Virus record (IMG/VR): IMGVR_UViG_3300033233_000015
Span: 46,082 to 110,081 of that record
From: a virus
DNA length: 64,000 nucleotides
Strand: one strand, 5' to 3'
Under the pieces are notes generated by a model, which had not been told where the DNA came from, made no database searches, and saw nothing but the letters and a program-made list of their open reading frames with translations. A program made the translations under genes and the position numbers. Below, piece after piece: positions 39,523 to 47,513 of the stretch. Position 1 is the stretch's first letter, and the number at the start of each line of letters is the position of its first letter.

Positions 39523-41715
39523 GTGCTCGACAATCTACTCGGCGGAATAGGACTCGAAGAAGTCGGCCAACCGCCGACGACGCTTCGATCGCAAAGACCC
39601 GTAGCGCCGTCGAGCGGTGAGGACTTCGTAGGATCTCTCCCGCCGCTTGAGGAGCAGTCGACACCGACGCGCGTGTGGAAATCGCGCGCGCAGCTGCCGG
39701 CAAATCGTGACGAAGACTTCGTCTCCACGACTGTCGTTGCTCTCGACGAGGATCCCGCACTGGCCCGATCCAGGGCTCGAGCGATCGTCTCGATCGTCAC
39801 AAGAGGAGAAGACTTCGCAGGATCGCTTCCGCTAGAGGAAGATCCCTCTCGAGTCACGCAGCGCCGTCGACAACCGGTGATCGCTTTCGCTCGAGAGGAG
39901 GAGTTCGGGCTTCCGCACCCCGTCGATGAGTCGGCGCTCATCGCGCGCGCGCGCCCTCGTTCGCCAGCCCCGATCACTTCTCGTGGAGAGGACTTCGCAG
40001 GCAGCCTCCCGCTCGAGGAGATCGGCACGCTCGCGGCAGTTCGGCGTCGATCGGCATCGATCGCGGTATCGCGTGACGAGGAGTTCGGCGCGACGCATCC
40101 ATCGGAAGACTCTCCACTGCTCGCGCGGTTGGCCCGCCGAGCGCTGCGATGGGTGCTTGGTCAGAGCGAAGACTTCGCGGGCAGTTTGCCCCTGGAGGAG
40201 CTCGCCCCGCCTGTTCAGATCACGGCTCGCAAGCGATCGATCGTCTGGACGGTCGGCGAAGACTTCGCGGGAAGCCTGCCGCTCGAAGAGGACGCAGCGA
40301 GATCGCTGATCACGCCGCGCAAGCGCTGGATCAGCTGGACGGTCGGTGAAGATTTCGCCGGATCGTTGCCTCTCGAAGAGTTCTCACCGATCGTTCGCGG
40401 AGGCTCTCCGCGTCGCCACGCGACGACGATCGTCGCAGAGGATTTCGCGGGATCTCTTCCGCTAGAAGAGCTCAGTTCGTTCTCATCGACACCGACGACG
40501 AAGCGCACGCACTCGCCGACCTTCGGGCACGAAGACTTCGCGGGATCGCTTCCGTTCGAGGAATCGTCTTCCGTCGTTCGTCGGGAGACGTTGCGTCGAT
40601 TTTCGCTACCGACCTTCGGGGAGGACTTCGCCGGCGCGTTGCCGACAGAAGATCCCGTACCTGGGGCGGTAGTTCGAGCTCGACAACGGATTCCGCCGAT
40701 CTCTACGGACGAAGAGTTTGGGGCTTCGCACCCAATAGAGGATCAGCCATCGAGCGCGATTGTTCTGTCGCTCGCGCGCGCAAGGGGCCGTGCACCTATC
40801 GTCGAGGATTTCGCAGGATCGCTTCCGCTAGAGGAAGAGACCACGAGCGCGCGAGTGATCGCCAGGGTGAGGATTTCGACCGTAGAGTCGATCGGCGAAG
40901 AGTTCGGCTCCGCTCATCCGATCGAAGAAGAGGCCGCGCCGCCCATCTCCCGCCGCATCCGTCGGTGGTTCACGATCACGGTCGAGGAGCATTTCGCTCC
41001 CGCGCCCCCACCACCGCCTCCGCCACCGCCTCCGCCCCCGACACCATCTCAACTGAGCGGCGGAGGTACGGGATGGTTTGGGCCGCGCGAGCTCCCTCCG
41101 ATTCCGTACTGCCCTCCCGGATGGCTGCCGAAGCCCATCAACGAGTACGAGTACGAGTGCGAGGCTGATCTCGCGATCCTGCACGAACAAGGGGCCATCG
41201 TCCGCGCGTTCGCGGACGGCATCGTCGAATCGTTCGTCGATGACAAGGGCCGCACTACGATGGTGCTCACGGACGACGGAGGCACCCGCTACTGGTACGC
41301 CGACATCGGGGAGAAGATCGCCAAAGATGGCGCGCGCGTGAAGAGCGGGCAGATCATCGCTCGCGTCAGGCCGAACGCGGCAACCGCGCCAGCGATCACT
41401 CCGCGCACTGCATCGCGCGCGCTGCCTTCTGCCACGTCGATCTCGGAGCCTGAACCAAAGCCGAAGCCCGTTCAGATCGTGTTCGTAGAGCCGCCGCATC
41501 CGCCGATTTCAAACTTCGTGATTCGGATGCCATCGACACCGCCGCCTCTACCGATTCCGCCACCAGCGCCGCCTAGACCGAACGAGTGGGGCGTGCAGTC
41601 GCCGACGCTGCGCCGCGGTCAAGAGACCGAGATCGTTCGGGCGGTCGTTTACATCGGAGGGGTGGCCGCTCTTCTCTACGCGCTCACGCTGCTCGATCCA
41701 TCGAGACGGAAGTAA
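39523..41715 (+). CDS. EDFAGSLPLEE-repeat protein with M23-like domain and membrane anchor, 730 aa
   Basis: GTG start. Residues 32-490 are about 16 units of near-constant 30 residues. Ten are of the type GEDFAGSLPLEE, four of the type EEFGxxHPxEE, each followed by a basic 15-18 residue stretch (RxRRR). A polyproline run follows, then residues about 540-610 resemble a lysostaphin/M23 or lipoyl-type barrel (VRAFADGIVESFVDDKGRTT; GEKIAKDGARVKSGQIIARV) lacking the catalytic HxH. A Pro-rich linker and a C-terminal transmembrane helix (VYIGGVAALLYALTLL) with SRRK end it. Possibly a long flexible spacer or multivalent binder fixed in the virion membrane. Confidence 0.65.
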   Translation: MLDNLLGGIGLEEVGQPPTTLRSQRPVAPSSGEDFVGSLPPLEEQSTPTRVWKSRAQLPANRDEDFVSTTVVALDEDPALARSRARAIVSIVTRGEDFAGSLPLEEDPSRVTQRRRQPVIAFAREEEFGLPHPVDESALIARARPRSPAPITSRGEDFAGSLPLEEIGTLAAVRRRSASIAVSRDEEFGATHPSEDSPLLARLARRALRWVLGQSEDFAGSLPLEELAPPVQITARKRSIVWTVGEDFAGSLPLEEDAARSLITPRKRWISWTVGEDFAGSLPLEEFSPIVRGGSPRRHATTIVAEDFAGSLPLEELSSFSSTPTTKRTHSPTFGHEDFAGSLPFEESSSVVRRETLRRFSLPTFGEDFAGALPTEDPVPGAVVRARQRIPPISTDEEFGASHPIEDQPSSAIVLSLARARGRAPIVEDFAGSLPLEEETTSARVIARVRISTVESIGEEFGSAHPIEEEAAPPISRRIRRWFTITVEEHFAPAPPPPPPPPPPPPTPSQLSGGGTGWFGPRELPPIPYCPPGWLPKPINEYEYECEADLAILHEQGAIVRAFADGIVESFVDDKGRTTMVLTDDGGTRYWYADIGEKIAKDGARVKSGQIIARVRPNAATAPAITPRTASRALPSATSISEPEPKPKPVQIVFVEPPHPPISNFVIRMPSTPPPLPIPPPAPPRPNEWGVQSPTLRRGQETEIVRAVVYIGGVAALLYALTLLDPSRRK
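39616..40998 (+). repeat. 90-bp-period coding repeats (about 16 units)
   Basis: Units of about 90 bases encode the alternating GEDFAGSLPLEE and EEFGxxHPxE blocks. Nucleotide identity is partial (gaagacttcgcgggatc-type cores) with synonymous differences, so the array is old and kept by protein-level selection. Confidence 0.8.
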
Positions 41716-41804
41716 GGCTTCTTCTCCCTCCGTAATATTTCTTCTCCTCGATCGCGTGCTAACCGCGCGACTTCGCATGCGTGCGCGATGGCCGCGCTCT
41801 TGCG

Positions 41805-42071
41805 ATGAGGCCAGGCATGCTGCGCGAATACGAGTGGGAGCCGAACGGTCGCTGCGACGGGTGCCGCAAGAAGATCGAGGTCGTCCTCGGTCCGATGTTC
41901 AACCGCACCGCGCGCGGGTGGGACAACTGGATCCCACGCGTTCGCGCTCAGGAGCTCGCGCGCGAGGGCGTCTGTCCGTGGTGCGGACAGCGAACGACTA
42001 CGCCGTCGCGCACGCTGCTCGGACGGTTCGAGCGCATCTTGCGTGCGTACGAGAGGGAGTCCTGCTCATGA
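41805..42071 (+). CDS. zinc-ribbon protein, 88 aa
   Basis: ATG 41805 overlaps the stop of a 6-codon ORF (MAALLR, 41788-41808); GTG 41781 is an in-frame alternative. Zinc pairs CDGCRKK and CPWCG flank a helical middle. TAATAT at 41734 may be its -10 element. Confidence 0.55.
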   Translation: MRPGMLREYEWEPNGRCDGCRKKIEVVLGPMFNRTARGWDNWIPRVRAQELAREGVCPWCGQRTTTPSRTLLGRFERILRAYERESCS

Positions 42072-42361
42072 TCCAGGCCGAGTACGACTGGCTAGTCAAT
42101 GTGATCGCCGAGTGGAACGGCTTCGACGCGCGTGCTGTCCGTGAGCGCATCGAGCGCGCTCTTTGGGAGGGCGACGTCGACACGCTCTTCGATTTGGCGC
42201 CGTGTCGATGTTGCTGCCACGAGCACACGTTCGAAGACTGCTTCGCGCGGATCTGGAACGACTGCCGCGGCCAGTACACGATGACGCGCGCTGAGATCGA
42301 ATCGTGGGCGTCGCACTACGAACGGTTCCACGGAATGACGCGCGACGAGTTCTACGGGTGA
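42068..42361 (+). CDS. Cys-rich small protein, 97 aa
   Basis: ATGA overlap. Helix (YDWLVNVIAEWNGFDARAVR), then CRCCCHEH and DCFARIWNDC, a dense metal site, then a helical end. Not recognised. Confidence 0.55.
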   Translation: MIQAEYDWLVNVIAEWNGFDARAVRERIERALWEGDVDTLFDLAPCRCCCHEHTFEDCFARIWNDCRGQYTMTRAEIESWASHYERFHGMTRDEFYG

Positions 42362-42370
42362 GGGTAGAAT
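42342..42370 (+). promoter_or_regulatory. promoter for a leaderless mini-ORF
   Basis: GCGACG (42342-42347), 17-base spacer, TAGAAT (42365-42370), then 7 bases to ATG 42378. Same class as the other promoters with the start codon next to the transcription start. Confidence 0.5.
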
Positions 42371-42377
42371 CGCAAGC

Positions 42378-42416
42378 ATGTTCGGGAACTACACGAGACC
42401 CCCGTATCGTCGATGA
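42378..42416 (+). CDS. 12-residue leader peptide (MFGNYTRPPYRR)
   Basis: Short ORF starting 7 bases after a -10 box and ending in an ATGA overlap with the next gene (42413), which has no ribosome-binding site of its own. It probably works as a leader cistron that delivers ribosomes to the next start codon. Confidence 0.45.
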   Translation: MFGNYTRPPYRR

Positions 42417-42811
42417 CGAACCTGAGTCCCTATTACGACGATTACGTCGACCACGATCACTCCTTCTACCGCACGCGCAAATCCGCGCCATCGCTGTCAC
42501 CGTGGCCTCAATTCGAACGCTTGGCACCCGACGAAGGGTACGTCCCGAAGCTCGGCAGTCGTCCGCAGCCGCCGCCGTGTCCCATCGAGCTCGCGATGAT
42601 CGACGTCTTGCGTGAGCGCATCGCCGTGTCCGACGTGCAGCCGTCGTCGACGTTTCTCGCGTGGGCGCAGAGCGGAGCTCGGGAGCGCAAGTCGCGTCGA
42701 CGTCGCGCGCGGCCGAGCGGGTTCGAGGAGCGCAACTATCGCCCCTCGTCGATCTCGATCTCGCGCTTGTTGCGCCCGCATCCGAGGCAGCGCCCTCTGA
42801 GCTTGCCGTGA
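42413..42811 (+). CDS. hypothetical protein, 132 aa
   Basis: Starts MTNLSPYYDDYVDHDHSF, acidic and aromatic, then a helix (CPIELAMIDVLRERIAVSDV) and a very basic C-terminus (RKSRRRRARPSGFEERN). Its last 76 bases overlap the 3' end of a minus-strand gene, so the true C-terminus may be shorter in function. Confidence 0.5.
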   Translation: MTNLSPYYDDYVDHDHSFYRTRKSAPSLSPWPQFERLAPDEGYVPKLGSRPQPPPCPIELAMIDVLRERIAVSDVQPSSTFLAWAQSGARERKSRRRRARPSGFEERNYRPSSISISRLLRPHPRQRPLSLP

Positions 42812-42969
42812 CGACTGCAATCGTACTGCCGCGTGATGCTCAGACCGTCGCTCACGCCGCCGCCAGTGCCGAGCAGCTCCTCGACTTGCACGAACGCTCC
42901 GTCACCCGATCGTCTCGCGAACTTCGGGCCGTTCCTCCAAAGCTGATCTCGCTTCACGTCGTCGTCCAT
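42736..42969 (-). CDS. zinc-binding protein, 77 aa
   Basis: ATG 42969 overlaps the stop of the upstream gene. Acidic start (MDDDVKRDQLWRNGPKFARR), C-terminal zinc site (CSRHGKLRGRCLGCGRNK). Coupled to the T5orf172-like gene. Confidence 0.55.
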   Translation of the reverse strand: MDDDVKRDQLWRNGPKFARRSGDGAFVQVEELLGTGGGVSDGLSITRQYDCSRHGKLRGRCLGCGRNKREIEIDEGR

Positions 42970-43565
42970 CACGCCACCTTCCTCTTGAGATCGTCGATGA
43001 ACGCCAGGAGATCGGGCGTCGCACGGAACCATTCGCCCCTGATGCGCGCGTGGGCGAAGCGCTTGTGCAGCGCGCTCTCTACTTCTCGGTTGCCCTCGAT
43101 GATTGCTAGCACCGACAGAAGATGCGGGGTGCCGACCACCATGGCTTTCACGCGCCTGTCGACGTTCTTCGCGGTGCCGATCTTGATCGCGTGCATGCCG
43201 CTCTCTTGAACGAAGTAGACCTTGTGAACGCCGAATGCCCGAAGCGTGAGCTGGCGACATGGCGCCACCGAAATCGGACGCGACCGAACCGAGCGCGAAT
43301 CGGTGCGCCCCGTGTTCGGATCAACCTCGTGAAGAAAGCACCAATCCCTCGCGCATTCGAAGACCGAGTCTTCGCGCGGTGACCAGAGTCCCCACGCGGG
43401 ATCCAGCCAGACCTGCCCCTGACGATCGCTGCCAATCGCAATTTGGCGACGCATCATTAGATCGTTGATGATGCTGACGCGCGCAGCGCAAGCGGCGACG
43501 GGACCACCGAGAAGGGCGGCTCGCTGCGCTTTGAGCCATGCGAGGGTCTTCGTTTCTTGATTCAC
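42969..43565 (-). CDS. T5orf172/MUG113-type GIY-YIG-related protein
   Basis: 198 aa. The C-terminal 80 residues follow the T5orf172 pattern: VYFVQESGMHAIKIGTAKNV, DRRVKAMVVGTPHLLSVLAI, EGNREVESALHKRFAHARIR, GEWFRATPDLLAFI. This family is a GIY-YIG relative seen in phage and host DNA-binding proteins. The N-terminal 110 residues are a separate helical and Trp-rich domain. Coupled upstream to the recombinase by ATGA. Confidence 0.7.
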   Translation of the reverse strand: MNQETKTLAWLKAQRAALLGGPVAACAARVSIINDLMMRRQIAIGSDRQGQVWLDPAWGLWSPREDSVFECARDWCFLHEVDPNTGRTDSRSVRSRPISVAPCRQLTLRAFGVHKVYFVQESGMHAIKIGTAKNVDRRVKAMVVGTPHLLSVLAIIEGNREVESALHKRFAHARIRGEWFRATPDLLAFIDDLKRKVA

Positions 43566-44722
43566 CGAAAATCTCCTTGCAGCACCTTCAGCCAGTCGTC
43601 GAACGTACGCTCCGAGCTCTCAGCCTTCGGTGTCGCGGGTCGCGCGGGCCGCATCGCGAGCGCTTCGTCGATCGCGCCCTTCGCGACAGACTCTTCGACC
43701 AACTCCGCACGACGGATGTACCCCAACACCTCGCGCGCATTGCGATGCCCGGACGCTTCCATGATGTCGGGGATCTTGCGGCCCATCTTGTACATCGTGG
43801 TGATGAACCCGCTTCTCAGGGAGTGGCCCCCGAAGTCGCTTGGATCGAGGCTTGGATCGATCTTCGCGAGCTTCGCGACGTAGTGCTGGATGCGCAGCGA
43901 GACCCCTTTCGCCATCAGCGCCCCGTCCATGACGGCGAGTCCGTTGGGGGAGATGCCTCGGAAGACGGGTCCGCTCGAGATGTGCGAAGCCGAGAGCCAC
44001 GCGCGCAGCGCGCGCACGGGGCAGTAGCGCACGTCTTCACCGAGCGTGATGGGGACGTCGAGTCCCTTGCCCGTCTGATCGGCTTTGCTGCGCGGGATCT
44101 TCCACCGAAAGTGGCCGCCAGCCAGAGGCGCAAAGTGTTCGACGCGAGCAGCGACGATCTCGCTGCGGCGCCGACCACCCCCCTGCCATCCGACGAGGAG
44201 CATCGCGCGGTCGCGTACGCCGCGCAGATCGTCCTCTATCGCGTCGCACACGCGGAACAGCAGCGATTCCGCCGCGCCAAGGTCGCGCTTCTGCTTTTTC
44301 GGTCCCGTCCCCTTCTCCCGAGCGAGCGTGTCGCGATCGACAATGATAAGTGGATGATTCCAGACGCTTGCGCGCCCTGAGGTGATTTCGCTCGTACAGA
44401 TGGCCGCGAGAGCGCGCATGAGCGCACTGAACCCGAGCGGCCCCTTAGGTCGGCCGCTTGGGACATCGTCGGTGTGACGTCCCGAGTCGGCGAGCTCGCG
44501 CAGGTACAAGCGGACGAGCTTTGGTTCTACAGGCGCGGCTCGAGCCCCGTGGCGGGTGCACCAAGAGGCAAAGCAGGCCAATTCGAACTCGTACGCCCGC
44601 CGCGTGTTCGGCGGTACGGCCGCGTCCGCTGCTTTCTCCGCGCGCGCGTTGAGCGCAAGCAGCTCCGTGCGCGCGGTCTCGATGGCGACGGGCAATGTAG
44701 GCATAGGTAGTAGAGAACGCAT
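43562..44722 (-). CDS. tyrosine recombinase/integrase
   Basis: 386 aa from ATG 44722 (internal ATG 44704 possible). N-terminal SAM-like core-binding domain (NTRRAYEFELACFASWCTRH). Catalytic residues: GGGRRRSEIVA (Arg I), HSLRSGFIT (His-x2-Arg), GHRNAREVLGYIRR (second His and Tyr nucleophile). The late C-terminal tail has KLVEES-like spacing after the Tyr. It could integrate the element, resolve dimers or invert a segment; an att site is not identified. Genes for the T5orf172-like and zinc proteins follow in the same operon. Confidence 0.85.
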   Translation of the reverse strand: MRSLLPMPTLPVAIETARTELLALNARAEKAADAAVPPNTRRAYEFELACFASWCTRHGARAAPVEPKLVRLYLRELADSGRHTDDVPSGRPKGPLGFSALMRALAAICTSEITSGRASVWNHPLIIVDRDTLAREKGTGPKKQKRDLGAAESLLFRVCDAIEDDLRGVRDRAMLLVGWQGGGRRRSEIVAARVEHFAPLAGGHFRWKIPRSKADQTGKGLDVPITLGEDVRYCPVRALRAWLSASHISSGPVFRGISPNGLAVMDGALMAKGVSLRIQHYVAKLAKIDPSLDPSDFGGHSLRSGFITTMYKMGRKIPDIMEASGHRNAREVLGYIRRAELVEESVAKGAIDEALAMRPARPATPKAESSERTFDDWLKVLQGDFR

Positions 44723-44736
44723 TGGCCGATAACGAC

Positions 44737-44767
44737 ACCTTATCACCCACGCTCTGGACTTGTCCAG
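44737..44767 (-). promoter_or_regulatory. recombinase promoter with palindromic operator
   Basis: On the minus strand TGGACA (44766-44761), 18-base spacer and TAAGGT (44742-44737) lie upstream of ATG 44722. A perfect palindrome CTGGACTTGTCCAG (44754-44767) covers the -35 box, a natural repressor site. Confidence 0.55.
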
Positions 44768-45052
44768 AAGTCGTCGATCGCGACGCGCGGCGCCGGCCGC
44801 GCGCGCGTCGAGTTCGCGAAATCGCGAAAATCGCGCTGCGCACCCATGTTTCCCCGCTGCGCGCGGCCTCTGCGCAGGGGGTTCCTGGGCGGTTCGCGCG
44901 GCGGGTACGCCCCCACCCACTGGATCGCGCCGTTCGTTACGATTTCGCTCGAAATTCGCTCCGCGTTCGCTCCCGACCGTGTAGCGCGTCGATTTTTTGC
45001 CCCGAGCGGCATCGATGGCTACGCTCTCCACCTTCAACGGAGGTCCGGTCCA
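44768..45052. other. 285-bp intergenic region next to the recombinase
   Basis: No credible gene. It contains a GC-rich palindrome-prone stretch (44785-44805), direct repeats of the type TCGCGAAAATCGCG around 44815-44835, and an ATTTCG-CT-CGAAAT inverted repeat at 44942-44955. These could hold the recombinase core/arm sites or the promoter of the next gene, whose ribosome-binding site GGAGGT is at 45039-45044. Confidence 0.4.
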
Positions 45053-45862
45053 ATGGCAACGACGCAAAAGTGGGTGCTCCTCAACATCGATGGCGTTCCG
45101 CTCGACCCGAGCGACGCGCAGAAGCTCGTCGACGCGCTCAACGAGGACAACGGCGAGTGCGGTCCGTTCGCTCAGGCGACAGGTCGATCGGCCAGCGTGC
45201 GACTCGGCGCGAGCTCCGACGATCGGCAGGTGGACGAGTACGCGATGAACATCCGCCACTCGATCCCTGAAGCGCCCGGCGCGCTCGCTTACCACTACGT
45301 CACCAACGGCGTCCCCGACATCGAGCTCGGATGGGACCTATTCGACGGCGTGATCGACGGCCCCGACCCGTTCAGCGTCGGCGTGGACCATGAGCTGAAA
45401 GAGGCTCTGCGCGATCCCGGTGCGAACGGGTGGAAGGACGGCGTCAACTCGAACGGCAAAGCGAGCGCCGACGAAGCCTGCGACAAGGTGCAGAACACCT
45501 TCCGCAAGGCGAGCAACGGCGTCACGCTGTCGAACTTCCTCCTCGAGTCGGCGTTCATTCCGGGAGCTGCCGCGCCGTACGACGCGCTCGGCGTGATGAC
45601 ATCGCAGGACGATCTCTCGAACGGCTACGACATCGAGGCCGACGTCGAGAACGTGACGCAGGTGCATAGCGACGCGGATACGGACGGATCACGGGCGCTG
45701 ATCGCGATCGAGAAGCACGCGACGAAGCGCAAGGTCACGATGCGCAACGCGACGAACCTCACACCGAAGCAGCTCAAGAGGAAGACGCACCCATGGAGCC
45801 GCGCGCACCGTCGCGGGTTTCGGCACTTTCACGAATCCGCCAGCGAAGGCGGTGAGGTGTGA
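45053..45862 (+). CDS. putative zinc metallopeptidase (HELKE type), 269 aa
   Basis: ATG 45053. Elements in order: SVGVDHELKEALRDPGANGW (HExxE zinc motif in the context of the phage HELLEMLVDP-type proteins), DEACDKVQNTF, SNFLLESAFIPGAAAPYDAL, then a basic C-terminus (KQLKRKTHPWSRAHRRGF). The N-terminal half (VPLDPSDAQKLVDALNED) is an alpha/beta domain. These proteins are widespread in phages but unproven; a processing protease is plausible. Confidence 0.6.
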   Translation: MATTQKWVLLNIDGVPLDPSDAQKLVDALNEDNGECGPFAQATGRSASVRLGASSDDRQVDEYAMNIRHSIPEAPGALAYHYVTNGVPDIELGWDLFDGVIDGPDPFSVGVDHELKEALRDPGANGWKDGVNSNGKASADEACDKVQNTFRKASNGVTLSNFLLESAFIPGAAAPYDALGVMTSQDDLSNGYDIEADVENVTQVHSDADTDGSRALIAIEKHATKRKVTMRNATNLTPKQLKRKTHPWSRAHRRGFRHFHESASEGGEV

Positions 45863-46680
45863 TGACGCGCGAGCACTGGCGCCGCGCGACGATCGGAGAA
45901 TGGTTTCAGATCGTTCTGCTCACCGTCGTCTTCGCGGTCGCGGCGGTGCAATACTCGCCGATCGCTACCGCGCTCGACAGCGTTGCGGCGTCCGCGTCGG
46001 TCGCTGCTGCGGCACTGCCCGAGCCAAGCGCGTCTGCGACAGCAGATCCTCCTCCCGCACCTCGGGTGGCGGTATCCGCCAACCTCGCGGCGTACGTGCT
46101 CGAGGCGTTCACCGCATGGAAGAAGCCGGGACGCGACGCGGTGTCGTACATCGATGTCGCGAACGACATCGCTGAAGCGTGCCTCGCGACCGAACCGCTA
46201 TGGCCGAACGACGCGAGGGGCGCGCGTTGCGCGATCTTGCTCGCATCGCTCGCCTACTACGAAGGCGCTCTACTCGCGTACGTCGACGACGGCCGCGTGA
46301 ACGACGGCAAGTGGCGCGAGCGGGAGTTCAAGAAGGGCCTCATCTGGAGCCCGAACATCTCCGACGACGGAGAGGCGTACTCGCTCTGGCAGATCCACCC
46401 CGAGAAGGGGATCGTGCTCACGAGCGATGGCGAGTGGAAGCACTCCGAGGGTGCCGTCACCGACACGCAGGGCAATCGAAAGTCGGGCGTCATCATCGGC
46501 TCGGACCTCACGAAGAATCGGAAGCTCGCCGTGCGCGTCGCCATCGCGTTCATCCGCAAGAGCCTGCGCGTGACACACTCGCTCGTCGGTTACACGGGCG
46601 AGACGGCGGCAACGGGCTACGGCAAGGCGCGCTCGCGCGAGCTCTTCGCGTCGAATTGGGTGAAGCGTCACCCGCTCTAG
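45859..46680 (+). CDS. lysozyme/lytic transglycosylase-like protein with signal anchor
   Basis: 273 aa (GTG 45859 or ATG 45862). N-terminal membrane segment (WFQIVLLTVVFAVAAVQYSP), an Ala/Pro-rich linker, then a lysozyme-like core: AILLASLAYYEGALLAYVDD (candidate catalytic Glu) and DGEAYSLWQIHPEKG (the GLxQI-type motif). No classical lipobox. It is the second such enzyme in the window after 35899. Confidence 0.6.
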   Translation: MMTREHWRRATIGEWFQIVLLTVVFAVAAVQYSPIATALDSVAASASVAAAALPEPSASATADPPPAPRVAVSANLAAYVLEAFTAWKKPGRDAVSYIDVANDIAEACLATEPLWPNDARGARCAILLASLAYYEGALLAYVDDGRVNDGKWREREFKKGLIWSPNISDDGEAYSLWQIHPEKGIVLTSDGEWKHSEGAVTDTQGNRKSGVIIGSDLTKNRKLAVRVAIAFIRKSLRVTHSLVGYTGETAATGYGKARSRELFASNWVKRHPL

Positions 46681-46901
46681 GGATCGAGCGCGGCGGCTCG
46701 GTCCGCTCGGATCTCGTTCAGCAGATCGGTGCATCGCTTCTGCACGCTGGTGAGGTTCTCGTTGAGAAGTCGTCGATCCTCTACGAGCTCGACGACCGCT
46801 TTCGCAAGCGTCTTGGCGTCGTCCACGTAGCTTCGGCTCTTTCCGTCGAGACACGCTTGTGCGCGTTGGAGCAACCCCGCTTCGTCGGACGCTGTGATCA
46901 T
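46677..46901 (-). CDS. helical protein, 74 aa; paralogue of 33359-33592
   Basis: RAQACLDGKSRSYVDDAKTL parallels RANAALAGKSKNYVDDVTYF at 33359. ATG 46901 lies 6 bases after a TATACT box. Single gene on the minus strand inside a + block, convergent with the lysozyme-like gene and divergent from 46953. Confidence 0.6.
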   Translation of the reverse strand: MITASDEAGLLQRAQACLDGKSRSYVDDAKTLAKAVVELVEDRRLLNENLTSVQKRCTDLLNEIRADRAAALDP

Positions 46902-46907
46902 AGCTGG

Positions 46908-46915
46908 AGTATACT
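46908..46915. promoter_or_regulatory. palindromic AGTATACT, shared divergent -10
   Basis: AGTATACT reads TATACT on both strands: 6 bases before the minus-strand ATG 46901, and 14 bases before a + strand 9-codon ORF (MSREGVSRW, 46930-46959) that overlaps ATG 46953. One site may serve two divergent, mutually exclusive promoters. Confidence 0.5.
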
Positions 46916-46952
46916 TCAGGCGTCAGAAGATGAGCCGCGAGGGCGTTTCGAG

Positions 46953-47291
46953 ATGGTGAACACCTACCACTGGCTGATGCACCAAGACCCGAGCTCGGGC
47001 GCGTGGGACACGCTCTACCAGGGATGGGAGACGTGGCGAGTTCTCGCGATCACCGAAGAGCGCAAGTACCGCAACGAGAACATCGGCGAGTTCACGATCA
47101 CCGATGAGCCAGGCGCGCACTGGCAACCGTTTCACTTTCTCGTCATGCGAGGCGGCACCAACGACTATGGCGACGTGACGCCACCGCAGCCGACCTCTTC
47201 TCCGGGCTCAGGGAGTCACGGCGGCGCGATCATGTTGGGCGTCGCGGCGGTCGCTGCGGTCGGTCTCGTCTTCGTAGCGGTATCGCGATGA
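46953..47291 (+). CDS. membrane-anchored protein, 112 aa
   Basis: Starts MVNTYHWLMHQDPSSGAWDT. Trp-rich beta-type body (DEPGAHWQPFHFLVMRGG), Pro/Gly/Ser linker and a C-terminal transmembrane helix (IMLGVAAVAAVGLVFVAV) with SR end. Same body-linker-anchor plan as the virion-like proteins at 16-28 kb. Confidence 0.55.
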   Translation: MVNTYHWLMHQDPSSGAWDTLYQGWETWRVLAITEERKYRNENIGEFTITDEPGAHWQPFHFLVMRGGTNDYGDVTPPQPTSSPGSGSHGGAIMLGVAAVAAVGLVFVAVSR

Positions 47292-47509
47292 GCCGTCGCG
47301 ATCGCCGAGCTGCCGCGGCGCGGAAGCGCCGCGAGAAGCATCCGAAGATCGACTTCAAGTGCCCGTTCTGCGGTCTCGCCGTCAGCGCTGATGCGGGCCG
47401 CATGTCCGTCGCGCACGCCGAGCCGACCTGCGAGACGTTCAAGGGCCTCAATCCGCTTGCGTTTATGCAGGCCGTCCGCGAGAGAGTTGCGCCCGAAGCC
47501 GAAGGCTAG
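47288..47509 (+). CDS. basic zinc-finger protein, 73 aa
   Basis: ATGA overlap. Basic start (MSRRDRRAAAARKRREKHPK), then FKCPFCGLAVSADAGRMSVA, with HAEPTC completing a Cys3His-type finger. Probably DNA-binding. Confidence 0.6.
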   Translation: MSRRDRRAAAARKRREKHPKIDFKCPFCGLAVSADAGRMSVAHAEPTCETFKGLNPLAFMQAVRERVAPEAEG

Positions 47510-47513
47510 GACA

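Noticed and set aside
39616-40998. Regular repeats considered as a CRISPR array
   Set aside because: The 90-bp units are in-frame coding repeats with degenerate sequence; there are no constant repeats with unique spacers and no cas genes.
43562-45295. 577-residue version of the recombinase
   Set aside because: The extra N-terminus (44723-45295) is Arg-rich, antisense to the metallopeptidase gene, and crosses the promoter and palindrome. ATG 44722 fits the family length.
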